Source: Spirochaetota bacterium
GTDB taxonomy: Bacteria > Spirochaetota > Spirochaetia > Treponematales > Treponemataceae
DNA: 64,000 bases
Reading direction: 5' to 3'
NCBI GenBank assembly: GCA_023443865.1
Contig: JAEZST010000022.1
Location: forward strand, 310,001-374,000
In this document: one piece after another, positions 1 to 8,041 of the stretch
Layout of the letters: every line of letters starts with the position of its first letter
How positions within the stretch are numbered: the first letter of the stretch is position 1
The notes under the pieces: generated by a model
Seen by the model: the letters and a program-made list of their open reading frames with translations, nothing else
What the model was told of the DNA's origin: nothing
Databases searched by the model: none
Translations under genes and position numbers: made by a program

Positions 1-1
1 T

Positions 2-745
2 GGGAATTTCGCGCTGTCTGCCCGTGTCGCTGATTCCATTCCCGTCAAGGGCGGATCAATCGAGGATTTCGATTATCTGCTTCCCGACTCGGACGTACCC
101 TCGCTCTATTCACGACATGATTCGTATCTTGATAAGGACTTCCGCGTTCGAGCCAAGCTCGGCTATGCCATCGGCATGGGTCGCAGGTTTTGGGTAACCC
201 CGGCGATCGGGATATCATACGTCGATAGGAAATGGACGGCGCGCGACGGTTATCTGCAGTACCCGGAAATTTCAGGGGTTCCGTGGACCGGTGATGAGGA
301 TCGACGGAGCGTCAAAGGCGCCGTGCTGTCTTACGAGCAGTCGGCCATGAATTGTATGGTGGGCTTGCAGCCGACGGTCGAGCTAAACGAGTCCCTGAAG
401 ACGGGTTTTTCCCTTTTCTGGTATCCGTTCGTGCGAGGCGACTCTCTCGACAGCCATTTTCTAAGGGCACTCGAGTTTTACGACGCGCTGAGGGAGGGAA
501 ACGGTTACGGCCTAGGCGGCTGGATTCTCGTGAAACCCTTCGGTCCGCGGGGGAACGCCGGATTGCGGCTTTCCTGCGATTACGAATATCTCACGGCGAG
601 AGGCGATACGTACTCCAACGTAATTGGTCTGTCTGACGATACATTCGCCCTGACTGAGGGGTATTCGGCAAGAAACGCGGGTTATTCGTGGACCTTTTCG
701 TTCGCGGTCGTATTTGGGGAAAATCGGGCGGGGTTCGGTTTATAA
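2..745 (+). CDS. Omptin-like outer-membrane aspartyl protease, 5' truncated
   Basis: The reading frame is open from base 2 and ends at TAA 743-745, giving 247 residues without the N-terminus and signal peptide. The sequence alternates polar and aromatic residues as in a beta-barrel and ends in an aromatic/hydrophobic strand. Recalled OmpT/Pla landmarks line up in order: EDFDY (Asp codons at 65 and 71, matching OmpT D83/D85), an SRH motif shortly after, WTARDGY (compare FTARGGS in OmpT), and LDSHF (Asp 449-451, His 455-457, matching D210/H212). All four catalytic residues of omptins therefore seem present. I infer an outer-membrane endopeptidase of about 300 residues. Overall similarity is low, so a proteolytically inactive omptin-fold adhesin remains possible. 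A bidirectional terminator follows about 150 bp downstream. Confidence 0.72.
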   Translation, partial: GNFALSARVADSIPVKGGSIEDFDYLLPDSDVPSLYSRHDSYLDKDFRVRAKLGYAIGMGRRFWVTPAIGISYVDRKWTARDGYLQYPEISGVPWTGDEDRRSVKGAVLSYEQSAMNCMVGLQPTVELNESLKTGFSLFWYPFVRGDSLDSHFLRALEFYDALREGNGYGLGGWILVKPFGPRGNAGLRLSCDYEYLTARGDTYSNVIGLSDDTFALTEGYSARNAGYSWTFSFAVVFGENRAGFGL

Positions 746-890
746 GGACGATTAAGCGTCACCTTAACTCGGCCCCGTGCCTCGGTTCTCCGGGACGCCT
801 GCGGAGCCTGTCGCAGCCATCCATGGCTGCTAATCCTCGCATTCGTTCGGCGGCTCCTCCGGTTCAAGCCTTCTTCCGGGATGTCTGAGT
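746..890. other. Structured intergenic stretch, possible dispersed repeat
   Basis: No convincing gene lies here. The segment holds two perfect small inverted repeats: CTGCG/CGCAG (about 799-816) and GCAGCCAT-CC-ATGGCTGC at 813-830 (8 bp arms, 2 nt gap). They are followed by a GC-rich tract rich in CGGCGGCTCC-like sequence. Its composition and compact palindromes look like a short interspersed intergenic element, but only one copy is visible in the window. The small ORFs in it on either strand have no coding character. Confidence 0.35.
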
Positions 891-892
891 AT

Positions 893-922
893 AAAAAAAA
901 CCGCCCTAAGGCGGTTTCTTTT
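893..922 (-). terminator. Bidirectional intrinsic terminator
   Basis: The hairpin CCGCC (901-905), loop CTAA and GGCGG (910-914) is flanked by eight A at 893-900 and by TTTCTTTT at 915-922. Read on the minus strand it is a textbook terminator with a run of eight U, placed 17 nt beyond the 3' end of tRNA-Leu. Read on the plus strand it can stop transcription from the omptin-like gene. Confidence 0.88.
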
Positions 923-931
923 AATGTATCG

Positions 932-1015
932 TCCCCGGAAGAAGACTTGAACTTCCATGCCCGTAAGAGCACTAGTACCTGAAACTAGCGTGTCTACCAA
1001 TTCCACCATCCGGGG
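932..1015 (-). tRNA. tRNA-Leu (anticodon CAG)
   Basis: An 84 nt class II tRNA is read from 1015 down to 932. The acceptor stem is CCCCGGA/TCCGGGG with discriminator A. The anticodon loop TTCAGGT sits on a CTAGT/ACTAG stem, so the anticodon is CAG (bases 981-979) and decodes CUG. A long variable arm fits leucine, and the T arm has loop TTCAAGT with stem GGAAG/CTTCT containing one G-U pair. No CCA is encoded (the next bases are CGA), so it must be added by CCA nucleotidyltransferase. A strong promoter lies just upstream and an intrinsic terminator just downstream, so this is a monocistronic unit. Confidence 0.95.
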
Positions 1016-1023
1016 ATTCCTGA

Positions 1024-1052
1024 AAGATATAGAAAAAGGCACTGTCTGTCAA
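1024..1052 (-). promoter_or_regulatory. Sigma-70 promoter of tRNA-Leu
   Basis: On the minus strand the -35 box TTGACA (1052-1047) is perfect. It is followed by a 17 nt spacer and -10 TATCTT (1029-1024), 8 nt before the first base of the mature tRNA at 1015. The -35 box abuts the stop codon of the upstream gene. Confidence 0.75.
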
Positions 1053-1055
1053 GGG

Positions 1056-2213
1056 TCAACGTTTTTTGGATTCCGTGGCTTTCGCGCGGTCGAACTGGAC
1101 GGTACAGGTCGCGCGTTCGGCGTCGCGAAGGTCCCAAACCACCGTGCCGTCGTAGATGCGTGCGATTTTCTCGGCGAGGCAAATTTCGGTGATAAGGCCG
1201 AACCCGTTGATGGACCGGAGGAGATCGGAAGCGAAATCGGTTACGTTGGCGACGATTCCCTGATTGGTCTCCGAGCTGGTCCAGCAGACCGCGATGGAGC
1301 TCCACTCCGGGTTTGATTCCGACTCGACGATCAATCGGGTGGCGGGGATGGCCAACGCCGTCGCGAGGCGAAGGACCGGCGTGATCATCTGAGCGAATAA
1401 TTCGGGATGCAGGGGGAGTTCGGCCCGATCGCCGGGGAATACGAATCTGGTTTCCAGTCCCTTTTCCGCTATTCGTTCGCTTACCCGCTCCATGGCCTCG
1501 GCGACGACGGGCGCCATATCGGCGGGAACCCGTTTGGATACCGCGATTCCCGTTTTTAAGGTTCCCAGGTATTCCGCGTTGGCGATAAGCCGATCCATGG
1601 TCTCCGCGTTTCGGGTGAGAAGGGCGGATAGCCGCTCTCGTTTTTCGACGTCGGCGCATTCCAGAAGGGCGATTCGCGCGATACCGGCGATTCCCGTAGC
1701 GGGCGCCGATAATTCCCTAACGACGAGCCGCAGCGCGAGATCCTTACTGTCGTTAATCAATAAAAGCCTTCTCCGCAGGCTCGCGAGCTCCGCGGTACGC
1801 TCGGCCACCCGGTCCTTCAGGGCGGTTATGAGTTCGTCCCGTTCGCGCAGCCCGTTGGACGATTCGATTTCGCGCATGATCCGTTTCGCGAGGAGCCCGC
1901 CGTCGACCGGTTCCGGCAGGCATTCCGCGGCGCCCTCGGAAAGGCAACGGGCCATGGCCGAGGGATCAGCGAGGCAGAAAACCGGCGTTTTCGCCGTTTC
2001 TTCCCGCCCTTTTAGCTTTGTGAGTATCTCGAGCCCTTCGGGGTTTTCGCTTTGGACGGCGAGGAGTATCAGTTCGGGATTGAAGCGTTTCGCTTCCGTA
2101 AGCGCAGCCTCATAGCGTTTTGCCTTTCGGATCGAGAACGCGCCGCCTTCAAGACTGGCAGCCAGCGCGTCGAGGGCTTCCTGCCTGGAGTCGATCAAAA
2201 GCAGCCTATTCAT
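1056..2213 (-). CDS. Degenerate receiver plus histidine-kinase-like protein
   Basis: 385 residues. Residues 1-115 fold like a response-regulator receiver (start MNRLLLIDSRQ), but the phospho-acceptor Asp is replaced by Ala in ELILLAV and the conserved Lys of the KP motif is Glu in CLPEPVD. A coiled-coil linker (about 118-150) leads to a HisKA-like helix in which the H-box reads VVRELSAPATGI, with Arg where the phosphorylatable His belongs. A weak HATPase-like C-terminus follows, with FGLITEICLAEKIARIYDG near residues 335-355. The protein is therefore probably not a working kinase or receiver but a scaffold or signal-binding partner. It starts 5 bp after the HD-GYP gene stops, so both are very likely co-transcribed and work together. 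No membrane segment is visible, so it is cytoplasmic. Confidence 0.75.
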   Translation of the reverse strand: MNRLLLIDSRQEALDALAASLEGGAFSIRKAKRYEAALTEAKRFNPELILLAVQSENPEGLEILTKLKGREETAKTPVFCLADPSAMARCLSEGAAECLPEPVDGGLLAKRIMREIESSNGLRERDELITALKDRVAERTAELASLRRRLLLINDSKDLALRLVVRELSAPATGIAGIARIALLECADVEKRERLSALLTRNAETMDRLIANAEYLGTLKTGIAVSKRVPADMAPVVAEAMERVSERIAEKGLETRFVFPGDRAELPLHPELFAQMITPVLRLATALAIPATRLIVESESNPEWSSIAVCWTSSETNQGIVANVTDFASDLLRSINGFGLITEICLAEKIARIYDGTVVWDLRDAERATCTVQFDRAKATESKKR

Positions 2214-2218
2214 GCCGT

Positions 2219-3280
2219 TTACGCGTCCCCGTAGCGGTTATGGATCTCGGTGATGGTTTTTGAGACCGACAGGAAAATGTCGACCAGCTTCGGGTCGAAA
2301 TGGGTTCCCCGCTCGTCGTCAAGGAGCACGAAGGCCTCAATAATGGTTTGCGCGCTCTTATATACCCGTTTCATGGTTATGGCGTCGAATACGTCGGCTA
2401 TCGCGACGATGCGCGCCGCCAAGGGTATGCTTTCGCCCGCGAGCCCATGGGGGTAGCCCGCGCCGTCCCAGCGCTCGTGGTGGGAGAGGATGATCTCCTT
2501 CGCCGTTTCGAGATAATGGTATGAGGGAAAGGATTCCTGGAGCCTTTCGATGGTTTCGGCGCCCTTAACGGTATGTTTTTTCATGATCGCGAATTCGTCC
2601 GGATCGAGCGCTGAGGGCTTATGGAGGATATGGTCGGGAACGCTTACCTTGCCTATGTCGTGGAGCTTCGCGAGCCCCGTTACCGTTTCGACGAAACGGG
2701 GGGAAAGCCGATCGCGGAAGGCCTCCGTTCGTGCCGCGGCTGAGGCGAGGGCCTCCACGTATTTTTCTATCCTGATCAGGTGTTGCCCCGTTTCGTTGTC
2801 CCTGGTGCCCGCGAGGTCCGCGAGCGACTGGATCATGAGCTGTTGCGAAGAGATATCGGTTACGGGTTTCCCGGCGTTCTCCGTGGCCTGGATCAGCATG
2901 TTGAGGGTGCGCCTGATGCGAAGGTCCAGTTCTTCCGGATCGTAGGGCTTATGGATAAAATCGGAAGCTCCCCGGCGGAAGGTTTCCTTCACGTGTTCCG
3001 GGTCTTGATCCGCCGAGACCATCATGACCGGTATGTGCTTGAATCGGGGCGTGTAGCGAAGGATATCGAGGAATTCAAGACCGTCGATCCCGGGCATGTT
3101 CATGTCCAGTAAAATCAAGTCGGGAATTTCCGACGACAATTGCGCGATGGATTCCTCGTAATTACCCGCCACGACGACGCGGTAATTACCGGAAAGCTGC
3201 GACTTGAATAGGGCCAATTGAGAGCGGCTGTCGTCTATGCATAATAGCTGGGGCATTTGCTGTTTTAACGTTTCTGTCAT
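2219..3280 (-). CDS. Response regulator with HD-GYP phosphodiesterase domain
   Basis: 353 residues from ATG at 3280-3278; the much longer upstream-extended frame has no coding character. Residues 10-125 are an intact receiver: acidic pair in CIDDSRS, phospho-acceptor in LILLDMNMPG, and Lys in FIHKPYDP. Residues 150-350 are an HD-GYP domain with LHDIGK, a histidine in the following helix, and HHERWDGAGYP. HD-GYP proteins hydrolyse cyclic di-GMP, and this layout is RpfG-like. AGGTG about 5 nt before the start may be a weak ribosome site. It heads a two-gene unit with the degenerate kinase/receiver protein, whose job may be to control its phosphodiesterase. A cognate active histidine kinase is not in the window. 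Confidence 0.92.
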   Translation of the reverse strand: MTETLKQQMPQLLCIDDSRSQLALFKSQLSGNYRVVVAGNYEESIAQLSSEIPDLILLDMNMPGIDGLEFLDILRYTPRFKHIPVMMVSADQDPEHVKETFRRGASDFIHKPYDPEELDLRIRRTLNMLIQATENAGKPVTDISSQQLMIQSLADLAGTRDNETGQHLIRIEKYVEALASAAARTEAFRDRLSPRFVETVTGLAKLHDIGKVSVPDHILHKPSALDPDEFAIMKKHTVKGAETIERLQESFPSYHYLETAKEIILSHHERWDGAGYPHGLAGESIPLAARIVAIADVFDAITMKRVYKSAQTIIEAFVLLDDERGTHFDPKLVDIFLSVSKTITEIHNRYGDA

Positions 3281-3363
3281 CGGGGCACCTATACGAAATA
3301 GTTTAGAACAGAATTTATCGAAATGCCACGCAAACGGAGACGTTTTTATTCCGCGCGCCGTTT

Positions 3364-4830
3364 TTATATTGAATAGGTACTCGAGGTGGTTGACCCCCCG
3401 TGTCCGGTCCAGTCCGTGTGAAAAGCCTCTCCCCGGGGACGGTCGGTGCGTTCGTAGGTGTGGGCGCCGAAGTAATCCCGCTGGGCCTGGAGCAGATTGG
3501 CGGGGAGGGCGGCGCTTCGGAATCCGTCGAACCAGGAAAGCGCCGAGGCCAACGCGGGCGCCGGCAGCGCGGAGGACACGGCCATTCCGACGGTATCCCT
3601 CCAACCCTTTTCGGCCGCCTTCAGCTCGAGCGAGAAATAGGGCGAGAGGGCAAGGTTGAGAAGGTCCGGTTTCTCGGAGAAGGAATCGGCGATGCGGTCC
3701 AGGAAAACGGAACGGATAATGCAGCCGCCGCGCCATATTCTGGCGATTGAGGCGAAATCAAGGTTCCACCCGTGTGTTGCCGAGGCAAGGCGCAAGAGCT
3801 CGAAACCCTGGGCGTAGGAGACTATTTTCGCGGCGTACAGGGCGTCGCGCAGGCGCGGTATCCAGGCCTCGGCTTCCGCCGCGCCCATTCGCCCCCCGTG
3901 GGCTGAATCGGCGCGAGCCGGGAATAGCTTCGCCGCCTCGAGCCTCGTGTCTTTTTGGGCGGATAGGCATCGGGCGAAAACGGATTCCACGATGAGGGTA
4001 AGGGGCGTGCCCTCGTCCAGGGCGGCGATCCCGGTCCATTTGCCCGTCCCTTTCTGTCCCGCGGCGTCGAGGATTCGTTCGACCAGCGGCGCCCCGTCGG
4101 TATCCTTCTTGGCGAGGATTTCGGCGGTAATGCCAATGAGATAGGAGTCGAGCTGGCCTCGGTTCCATTCCGCGAAAACGGCGCTCATGCGGTCGTGGCT
4201 CAAGCCGAGCCGTTCTTTCATGATCCAGTATATTTCGGAGACGATCTGCATGTCCCCGTATTCGATGCCGTTATGGACCATTTTCACGAAGTGTCCGGCC
4301 CCGCCGGAGCCCATCCACGCGCAGCAGGGCGCGCCGTCCGGGGCTTTCGCCGAAATCGCGGTAAAAACGTCCCGCAGGGCGGGCCAGGCTTCCGCGGCTC
4401 CGCCCGGCATGAGGGAGGGTCCGTTCAAGGCGCCTTCCTCGCCGCCGGATATCCCGGAACCGACGAAGAGGATTCCCTTTTCGGCCAGCTCCGCGGTCCG
4501 GCGCTCGGTATCGTTAAAGTTGGAATTGCCCCCGTCGATTATCGTGTCGCCCGGGGAAAGGAGGGGAACGAGATTGCCGATCACTTGGTCAACCGCCGCG
4601 CCGGCCTTGATCATCATCATGACCTTACGGGGCGATTCCAACGATTGGACGAGATCGCTCAGGGTTTCGGCGCGAATAAAACGCTTGCCCCTGCCGCGGC
4701 CCTCGATGAAACGGTCCAGGGTCGCGGTGGTTTTATTGTAAACCGCCACGGTAAAGCCGTTCCGTTCCATATTTAGAACAAGGTTTTCGCCCATGACGGC
4801 GAGCCCTATGAAGCCAATGTCCGCCTTCAT
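3364..4830 (-). CDS. gnd: 6-phosphogluconate dehydrogenase, decarboxylating
   Basis: 488 residues, the length of the long dimeric family. The enzyme oxidises 6-phosphogluconate to ribulose 5-phosphate, CO2 and NADPH in the oxidative pentose phosphate pathway. The N-terminal Rossmann motif is IGFIGLAVMGENLVLNMERNG-like, with an Ala where the middle Gly often is. The substrate loops GSGISGGEEGA and KMVHNGIEYGDMQ (catalytic Lys and Asn) are intact, and the C-terminal tail QAQRDYFGAHTYER that reaches into the neighbouring subunit is present. AAGGGGG about 9 nt before ATG is a good ribosome site. It is the last gene of a deoD - small membrane protein - gnd operon, with a 29 bp gap to the preceding gene. 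Confidence 0.97.
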   Translation of the reverse strand: MKADIGFIGLAVMGENLVLNMERNGFTVAVYNKTTATLDRFIEGRGRGKRFIRAETLSDLVQSLESPRKVMMMIKAGAAVDQVIGNLVPLLSPGDTIIDGGNSNFNDTERRTAELAEKGILFVGSGISGGEEGALNGPSLMPGGAAEAWPALRDVFTAISAKAPDGAPCCAWMGSGGAGHFVKMVHNGIEYGDMQIVSEIYWIMKERLGLSHDRMSAVFAEWNRGQLDSYLIGITAEILAKKDTDGAPLVERILDAAGQKGTGKWTGIAALDEGTPLTLIVESVFARCLSAQKDTRLEAAKLFPARADSAHGGRMGAAEAEAWIPRLRDALYAAKIVSYAQGFELLRLASATHGWNLDFASIARIWRGGCIIRSVFLDRIADSFSEKPDLLNLALSPYFSLELKAAEKGWRDTVGMAVSSALPAPALASALSWFDGFRSAALPANLLQAQRDYFGAHTYERTDRPRGEAFHTDWTGHGGSTTSSTYSI

Positions 4831-4859
4831 ACTGTCGCGCCCCCTTCGTTACGGTAAAA

Positions 4860-5072
4860 TTACTTCCTGCCCGCGTCGTCGGCGGGAAGGGTCGTGGGTT
4901 CGAGTAAAACGGGATCGTTAGAGGCCCGGTGCGCGAGCAGGGCGGTAAGCCCCGCGACGGCAGCGAGCAAGACCGCGAGGGCTATGACGGCCAGGATTTT
5001 TCTCCGGCTCGACCCGCCCGAGGCCTTTCCCTTTTTCTTAAACTCGATCTCCGTTGGCTGAAGTTCGGTCAT
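4860..5072 (-). CDS. Small single-pass membrane protein
   Basis: 70 residues: a charged N-terminus with KKKGK and RRK, one strongly hydrophobic segment (about residues 26-47, ILAVIALAVLLAAVAGL-like), then a short polar tail. The basic residues before the helix predict the N-terminus inside and a short periplasmic tail. The start ATG at 5072-5070 lies 5 nt after the deoD stop, so the two are co-transcribed. I recognise no family. It is too short for an enzyme and may be a membrane anchor or a lineage-specific protein of unknown role. Confidence 0.7.
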   Translation of the reverse strand: MTELQPTEIEFKKKGKASGGSSRRKILAVIALAVLLAAVAGLTALLAHRASNDPVLLEPTTLPADDAGRK

Positions 5073-5077
5073 TCCCT

Positions 5078-5782
5078 TTAGGATCCCGCGACGGTTTCGA
5101 GGGCGATTTCCATCATCCCCCGGAAGGTGGTTTGCCGTTCTTCCGACGTCGTGGACGTACCCTTCGCGATATGGTCCGAGACGGTCAGGAGCGCGAGGGC
5201 CTCCCGCCCGAATTTCGCGGCAAGGGTGTACAGTTCGGCGGCTTCCATCTCGATCCCGAGAATGCCGTACCGGGCCCACAGTTTCCACGATTCTTCGTCG
5301 TCGTAAAAGGTATCCGAGGAGGTTACCGGGCCGACCAAGGGCGTAATCCCCTTGGCAAGCGCCACGTCGTAGGCTTTTTTTACCAGGTTAAAGCTCGCGG
5401 TTGGGGCGAAGAGCCGGCCGCCGAACCGGTGGACGTTGAGGGCAGAATCCGAACAAGCGCTCATGGCGATGATGATATCGCGGAGGTTGGTGGACTCCTG
5501 TACCGCTCCGGTAGTGCCCACCCGAATGGCCTTTTGTACGCCGTAAAACCGGAAAAGCTCGTTTACGTAAATGGAAAGGGAGGGCTGGCCCATGCCGGTG
5601 CCCTGAACCGAAACCCGTTTTCCCTTGTACGTGCCGGTGAATCCGTACATGCCGCGGATTTCGTTATAACAGACGGGATTTTCAAGGAAGTTTTCGGCGA
5701 TGAATTTCGCGCGGAGGGGGTCTCCGGGCAGGAGGACCGCTTCCGCGATCTCTCCGGTTTTCGCTCCGATATGTGTACTCAT
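5078..5782 (-). CDS. deoD: Purine-nucleoside phosphorylase, DeoD type
   Basis: 234 residues from ATG at 5782; starting at MSTHIGAK matches the family N-terminus better than the 12-residue longer frame, and it fits the promoter, whose -10 box would fall inside the longer frame. The enzyme cleaves purine (deoxy)ribonucleosides with phosphate to free base and (deoxy)ribose 1-phosphate. Family marks are LLPGDPLRAKFIAE (phosphate site), RVGTTGAV, GIEMEAAELYTLA (nucleoside-binding Glu-Met-Glu) and LTVSDHI (catalytic Asp). It is first in an operon with a small membrane protein and gnd, and the window also encodes a nucleoside-type ABC transporter, so it may serve salvage of imported nucleosides. There is no Shine-Dalgarno and the -10 box is 7 nt before ATG, suggesting a leaderless transcript. 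Confidence 0.95.
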   Translation of the reverse strand: MSTHIGAKTGEIAEAVLLPGDPLRAKFIAENFLENPVCYNEIRGMYGFTGTYKGKRVSVQGTGMGQPSLSIYVNELFRFYGVQKAIRVGTTGAVQESTNLRDIIIAMSACSDSALNVHRFGGRLFAPTASFNLVKKAYDVALAKGITPLVGPVTSSDTFYDDEESWKLWARYGILGIEMEAAELYTLAAKFGREALALLTVSDHIAKGTSTTSEERQTTFRGMMEIALETVAGS

Positions 5783-5789
5783 AGCCCGT

Positions 5790-5818
5790 ATACTAGCAGG
5801 GAATTGTAGATTTTGCAA
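5790..5818 (-). promoter_or_regulatory. deoD promoter predicted to give a leaderless mRNA
   Basis: On the minus strand TTGCAA (5818-5813), a 17 nt spacer and TAGTAT (5795-5790) form a good sigma-70 promoter. Only 7 nt separate the -10 box from the deoD ATG, so transcription should begin at or next to the start codon. The palindromic TTGCAA also lies between the two promoter elements of the divergent gene, so the two promoters overlap. Confidence 0.65.
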
Positions 5819-5833
5819 ATCCTGGTCTATACT
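5804..5833 (+). promoter_or_regulatory. Promoter of the DUF4954 gene, predicted leaderless
   Basis: TTGTAG (5804-5809), an 18 nt spacer and TATACT (5828-5833) lie upstream of ATG 5841 with only 7 nt between the -10 box and the start. No Shine-Dalgarno sequence is present. The promoter overlaps the divergent deoD promoter, so the two units may compete for polymerase or share control. Confidence 0.6.
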
Positions 5834-5840
5834 GGGACGT

Positions 5841-8036
5841 ATGAGTGAAATTTCCCTGGTTCCCGCCGACCGGTTCGGCTATGATTTCGTAAGTCCTGAG
5901 TACCTTCCCGAGGGCAAGGACGAGTATTGGTGCCGCGATATCCAGAGCAACGCCGCCGACCATTCCTGGCGGCCCTTAAACCCCGAAGAAATCGAGAATC
6001 TCGTGAGGAACGGGAATACCTGCACCAACTGGGGCAATATCCTGGTGGAAGATCCCTTCGATCCGACCCTGATCAAGAACTCCCTATTCGCCGGACTCGT
6101 GCGCCTTGGCGCCCTGGAAAACCGGTACCTGCAGTTCCACGACTTTATGGTGCCCGCGGGCATTACCAATAGCCGTATCATATCCTGCGATATCGGCGAT
6201 AACTGCGCCATTCACGACTGCGCCTACCTTTCCCATTACGTTATCGGCGATCGGGTGATTTTGAGCCGCATTGACGAGATGGTCTCCACCAATCACGCGA
6301 AATTCGGCGAGGGGCTGGTAAAGGAAGGGGAAGACGAGTCGGTCCGGGTATGGATAGACCCGCTCAACGAGGCGGGCGGCCGTTCGATCCTGCCCTTCAC
6401 CGAGCTGATTTGCGCGGACGCCTACTTATGGACCATCTATCGCGACGATGCGGTCCTGATGGAAAGGCTCAAGGACATTACCCAAGGCGGCGCGGACGTT
6501 CGCCGGGGATGGTATTCCACCGTGGGGGATTGCTCCATCATTAAAAGCTGCCGAATCATCAAGGACGTGCGCTTTGGTCCTTCTTCCTACGTGAAGGGCG
6601 CCAATAAGCTCAAGAACCTTACCATCAAATCGAGCCCCCAAGAGCCGAGCCAGATTGGCGAGGGCGTGGAGCTCGTTAACGGGATAATCGGGTACGGCTG
6701 CCACGTTTTCTACGGGGTCAAGGCCGTCCGGTTCGTGATCGGGAACAACTCGAGCCTCAAATACGGCGCCAGGCTCATTCACTCCATACTCGGGGACAAT
6801 TCCACCATTTCCTGCTGCGAAGTGCTCAATAACCTGGTGTTTCCGGGGCATGAACAGCACCACAACAACTCCTTCCTGATAGCCACCCTGGTTATGGGCC
6901 AGTCCAACATGGCCGCCGGCGCCACCGTGGGCTCGAACCACAATAGCCGGGGCAACGACGGGGAAATCATCGCGGGCAGGGGCTTTTGGCCCGGCCTTTC
7001 CAGTACCCTGAAGCACAATTGCCGCTTCGCGAGCTATACCCTTCTGTCGAAGGGTAACTATCCCGCGGAGCTTAATATCCCCCTGCCGTTTTCCCTGGTG
7101 TTGGACAATCACCGTCAGGACCGGCTTGAGGTGATGCCCGCGTATTGGTGGCTTTACAATATGTACGCCCTGGAACGGAACAGCTGGAAGTACCGCACGC
7201 GGGACAAGCGGAAGACCGTCGTGCAGCATATCGAAACGGACCATCTGTCCCCGGATACCGCCAAGGAAATGCTGGACGCGCTCGCGCTTCTGGAACGGTG
7301 GACCGGCAAGGCCTGGTTCGTCTCGGAGGAAGGCGGCGACGACCTGCCTTCCGAGGCCGCGCTGGAGGCGAAGGGCAGGGAATTGATCCAGGACGACCCG
7401 GACGGCGTGGCGGACCTTTTCGTGATGGGCGAGATGATGGAACGATCCAAGCGCCCGGTCAGGATCCTGAAGGTCGCCCAGGCCTGGAACGCGTACCGGG
7501 AAATGCTCCTTTATTACGGAGTGCGCTCCGTCGCGGAATACCTTTCCCGATTCGGCATTCACTACGCGTATTTCGCCGCCCAGGTTCCCAAGGAGGTCTC
7601 CCTCGACTGGGTAAACATGGGCGGGCAACTCGTTCCCGCCGCCAGGGTGGACGGGCTTCGCGCGGGCATCCGAACCGGTCTTTTCGGCAGTTGGGCGGAA
7701 ATTCACGGGCAATACGAGGCTTGGTGGACGCTGTATCCCAAGGAGCGCGCCGAAAACGCCTATGAAGTGCTTCGCGTCCTTACCGGGAAACCGGAGATCG
7801 ACGGGGCGACCTGGAACGAACTGTGCGAAGGGGCGAAGCGCATTCGTTCGTACGTTGAAGAGCAGATATACGTAAGCAAGGCGAAAGACTATACCAACGC
7901 GTTCCGGGGCATTACGTACCGCAACCACGCGGAGCGCGACGCCGTTCTGGGTAGGGTGGAAGACAATGCCTTCATTAAAACCGCTAAAAAAGAAACCGAA
8001 GCGTTCAACCTCATGGTCGATTCGGTGCGAGGCTGA
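5841..8036 (+). CDS. DUF4954-type protein with left-handed beta-helix
   Basis: 731 residues from ATG 5841, directly behind a -10 box; the longer in-frame extension reads through the deoD promoter and is rejected. The first two thirds contain many hexapeptide-like turns (for example ISCDIGDNCAIHDCAYLSHYVIGDRVIL and SILGDNSTISCCEVLNN), as in left-handed beta-helix acyl- or nucleotidyl-transferases. A conserved HHNNSF/MGQSNMAAGATVGSNHNSR block follows, then a mostly helical C-terminal third. I recall this architecture as DUF4954, found in treponemes and Bacteroidetes, with no known activity. A sugar-nucleotide or acyl transferase-like role is suggested only by fold. It is followed after 5 bp by a mutarotase-fold gene, which supports a carbohydrate substrate. 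Confidence 0.8.
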   Translation: MSEISLVPADRFGYDFVSPEYLPEGKDEYWCRDIQSNAADHSWRPLNPEEIENLVRNGNTCTNWGNILVEDPFDPTLIKNSLFAGLVRLGALENRYLQFHDFMVPAGITNSRIISCDIGDNCAIHDCAYLSHYVIGDRVILSRIDEMVSTNHAKFGEGLVKEGEDESVRVWIDPLNEAGGRSILPFTELICADAYLWTIYRDDAVLMERLKDITQGGADVRRGWYSTVGDCSIIKSCRIIKDVRFGPSSYVKGANKLKNLTIKSSPQEPSQIGEGVELVNGIIGYGCHVFYGVKAVRFVIGNNSSLKYGARLIHSILGDNSTISCCEVLNNLVFPGHEQHHNNSFLIATLVMGQSNMAAGATVGSNHNSRGNDGEIIAGRGFWPGLSSTLKHNCRFASYTLLSKGNYPAELNIPLPFSLVLDNHRQDRLEVMPAYWWLYNMYALERNSWKYRTRDKRKTVVQHIETDHLSPDTAKEMLDALALLERWTGKAWFVSEEGGDDLPSEAALEAKGRELIQDDPDGVADLFVMGEMMERSKRPVRILKVAQAWNAYREMLLYYGVRSVAEYLSRFGIHYAYFAAQVPKEVSLDWVNMGGQLVPAARVDGLRAGIRTGLFGSWAEIHGQYEAWWTLYPKERAENAYEVLRVLTGKPEIDGATWNELCEGAKRIRSYVEEQIYVSKAKDYTNAFRGITYRNHAERDAVLGRVEDNAFIKTAKKETEAFNLMVDSVRG

Positions 8037-8041
8037 AACAG

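Noticed and set aside
3281..3736. N-terminal extension of the HD-GYP regulator by 152 residues
   Set aside because: It would overlap gnd in antisense and is Arg/Pro-rich without domain character; ATG 3280 starts exactly at the receiver domain.
6426..7928. A 500-codon antisense frame within the DUF4954 gene
   Set aside because: No motifs, no promoter or ribosome site; complementary-strand artefact of high GC.
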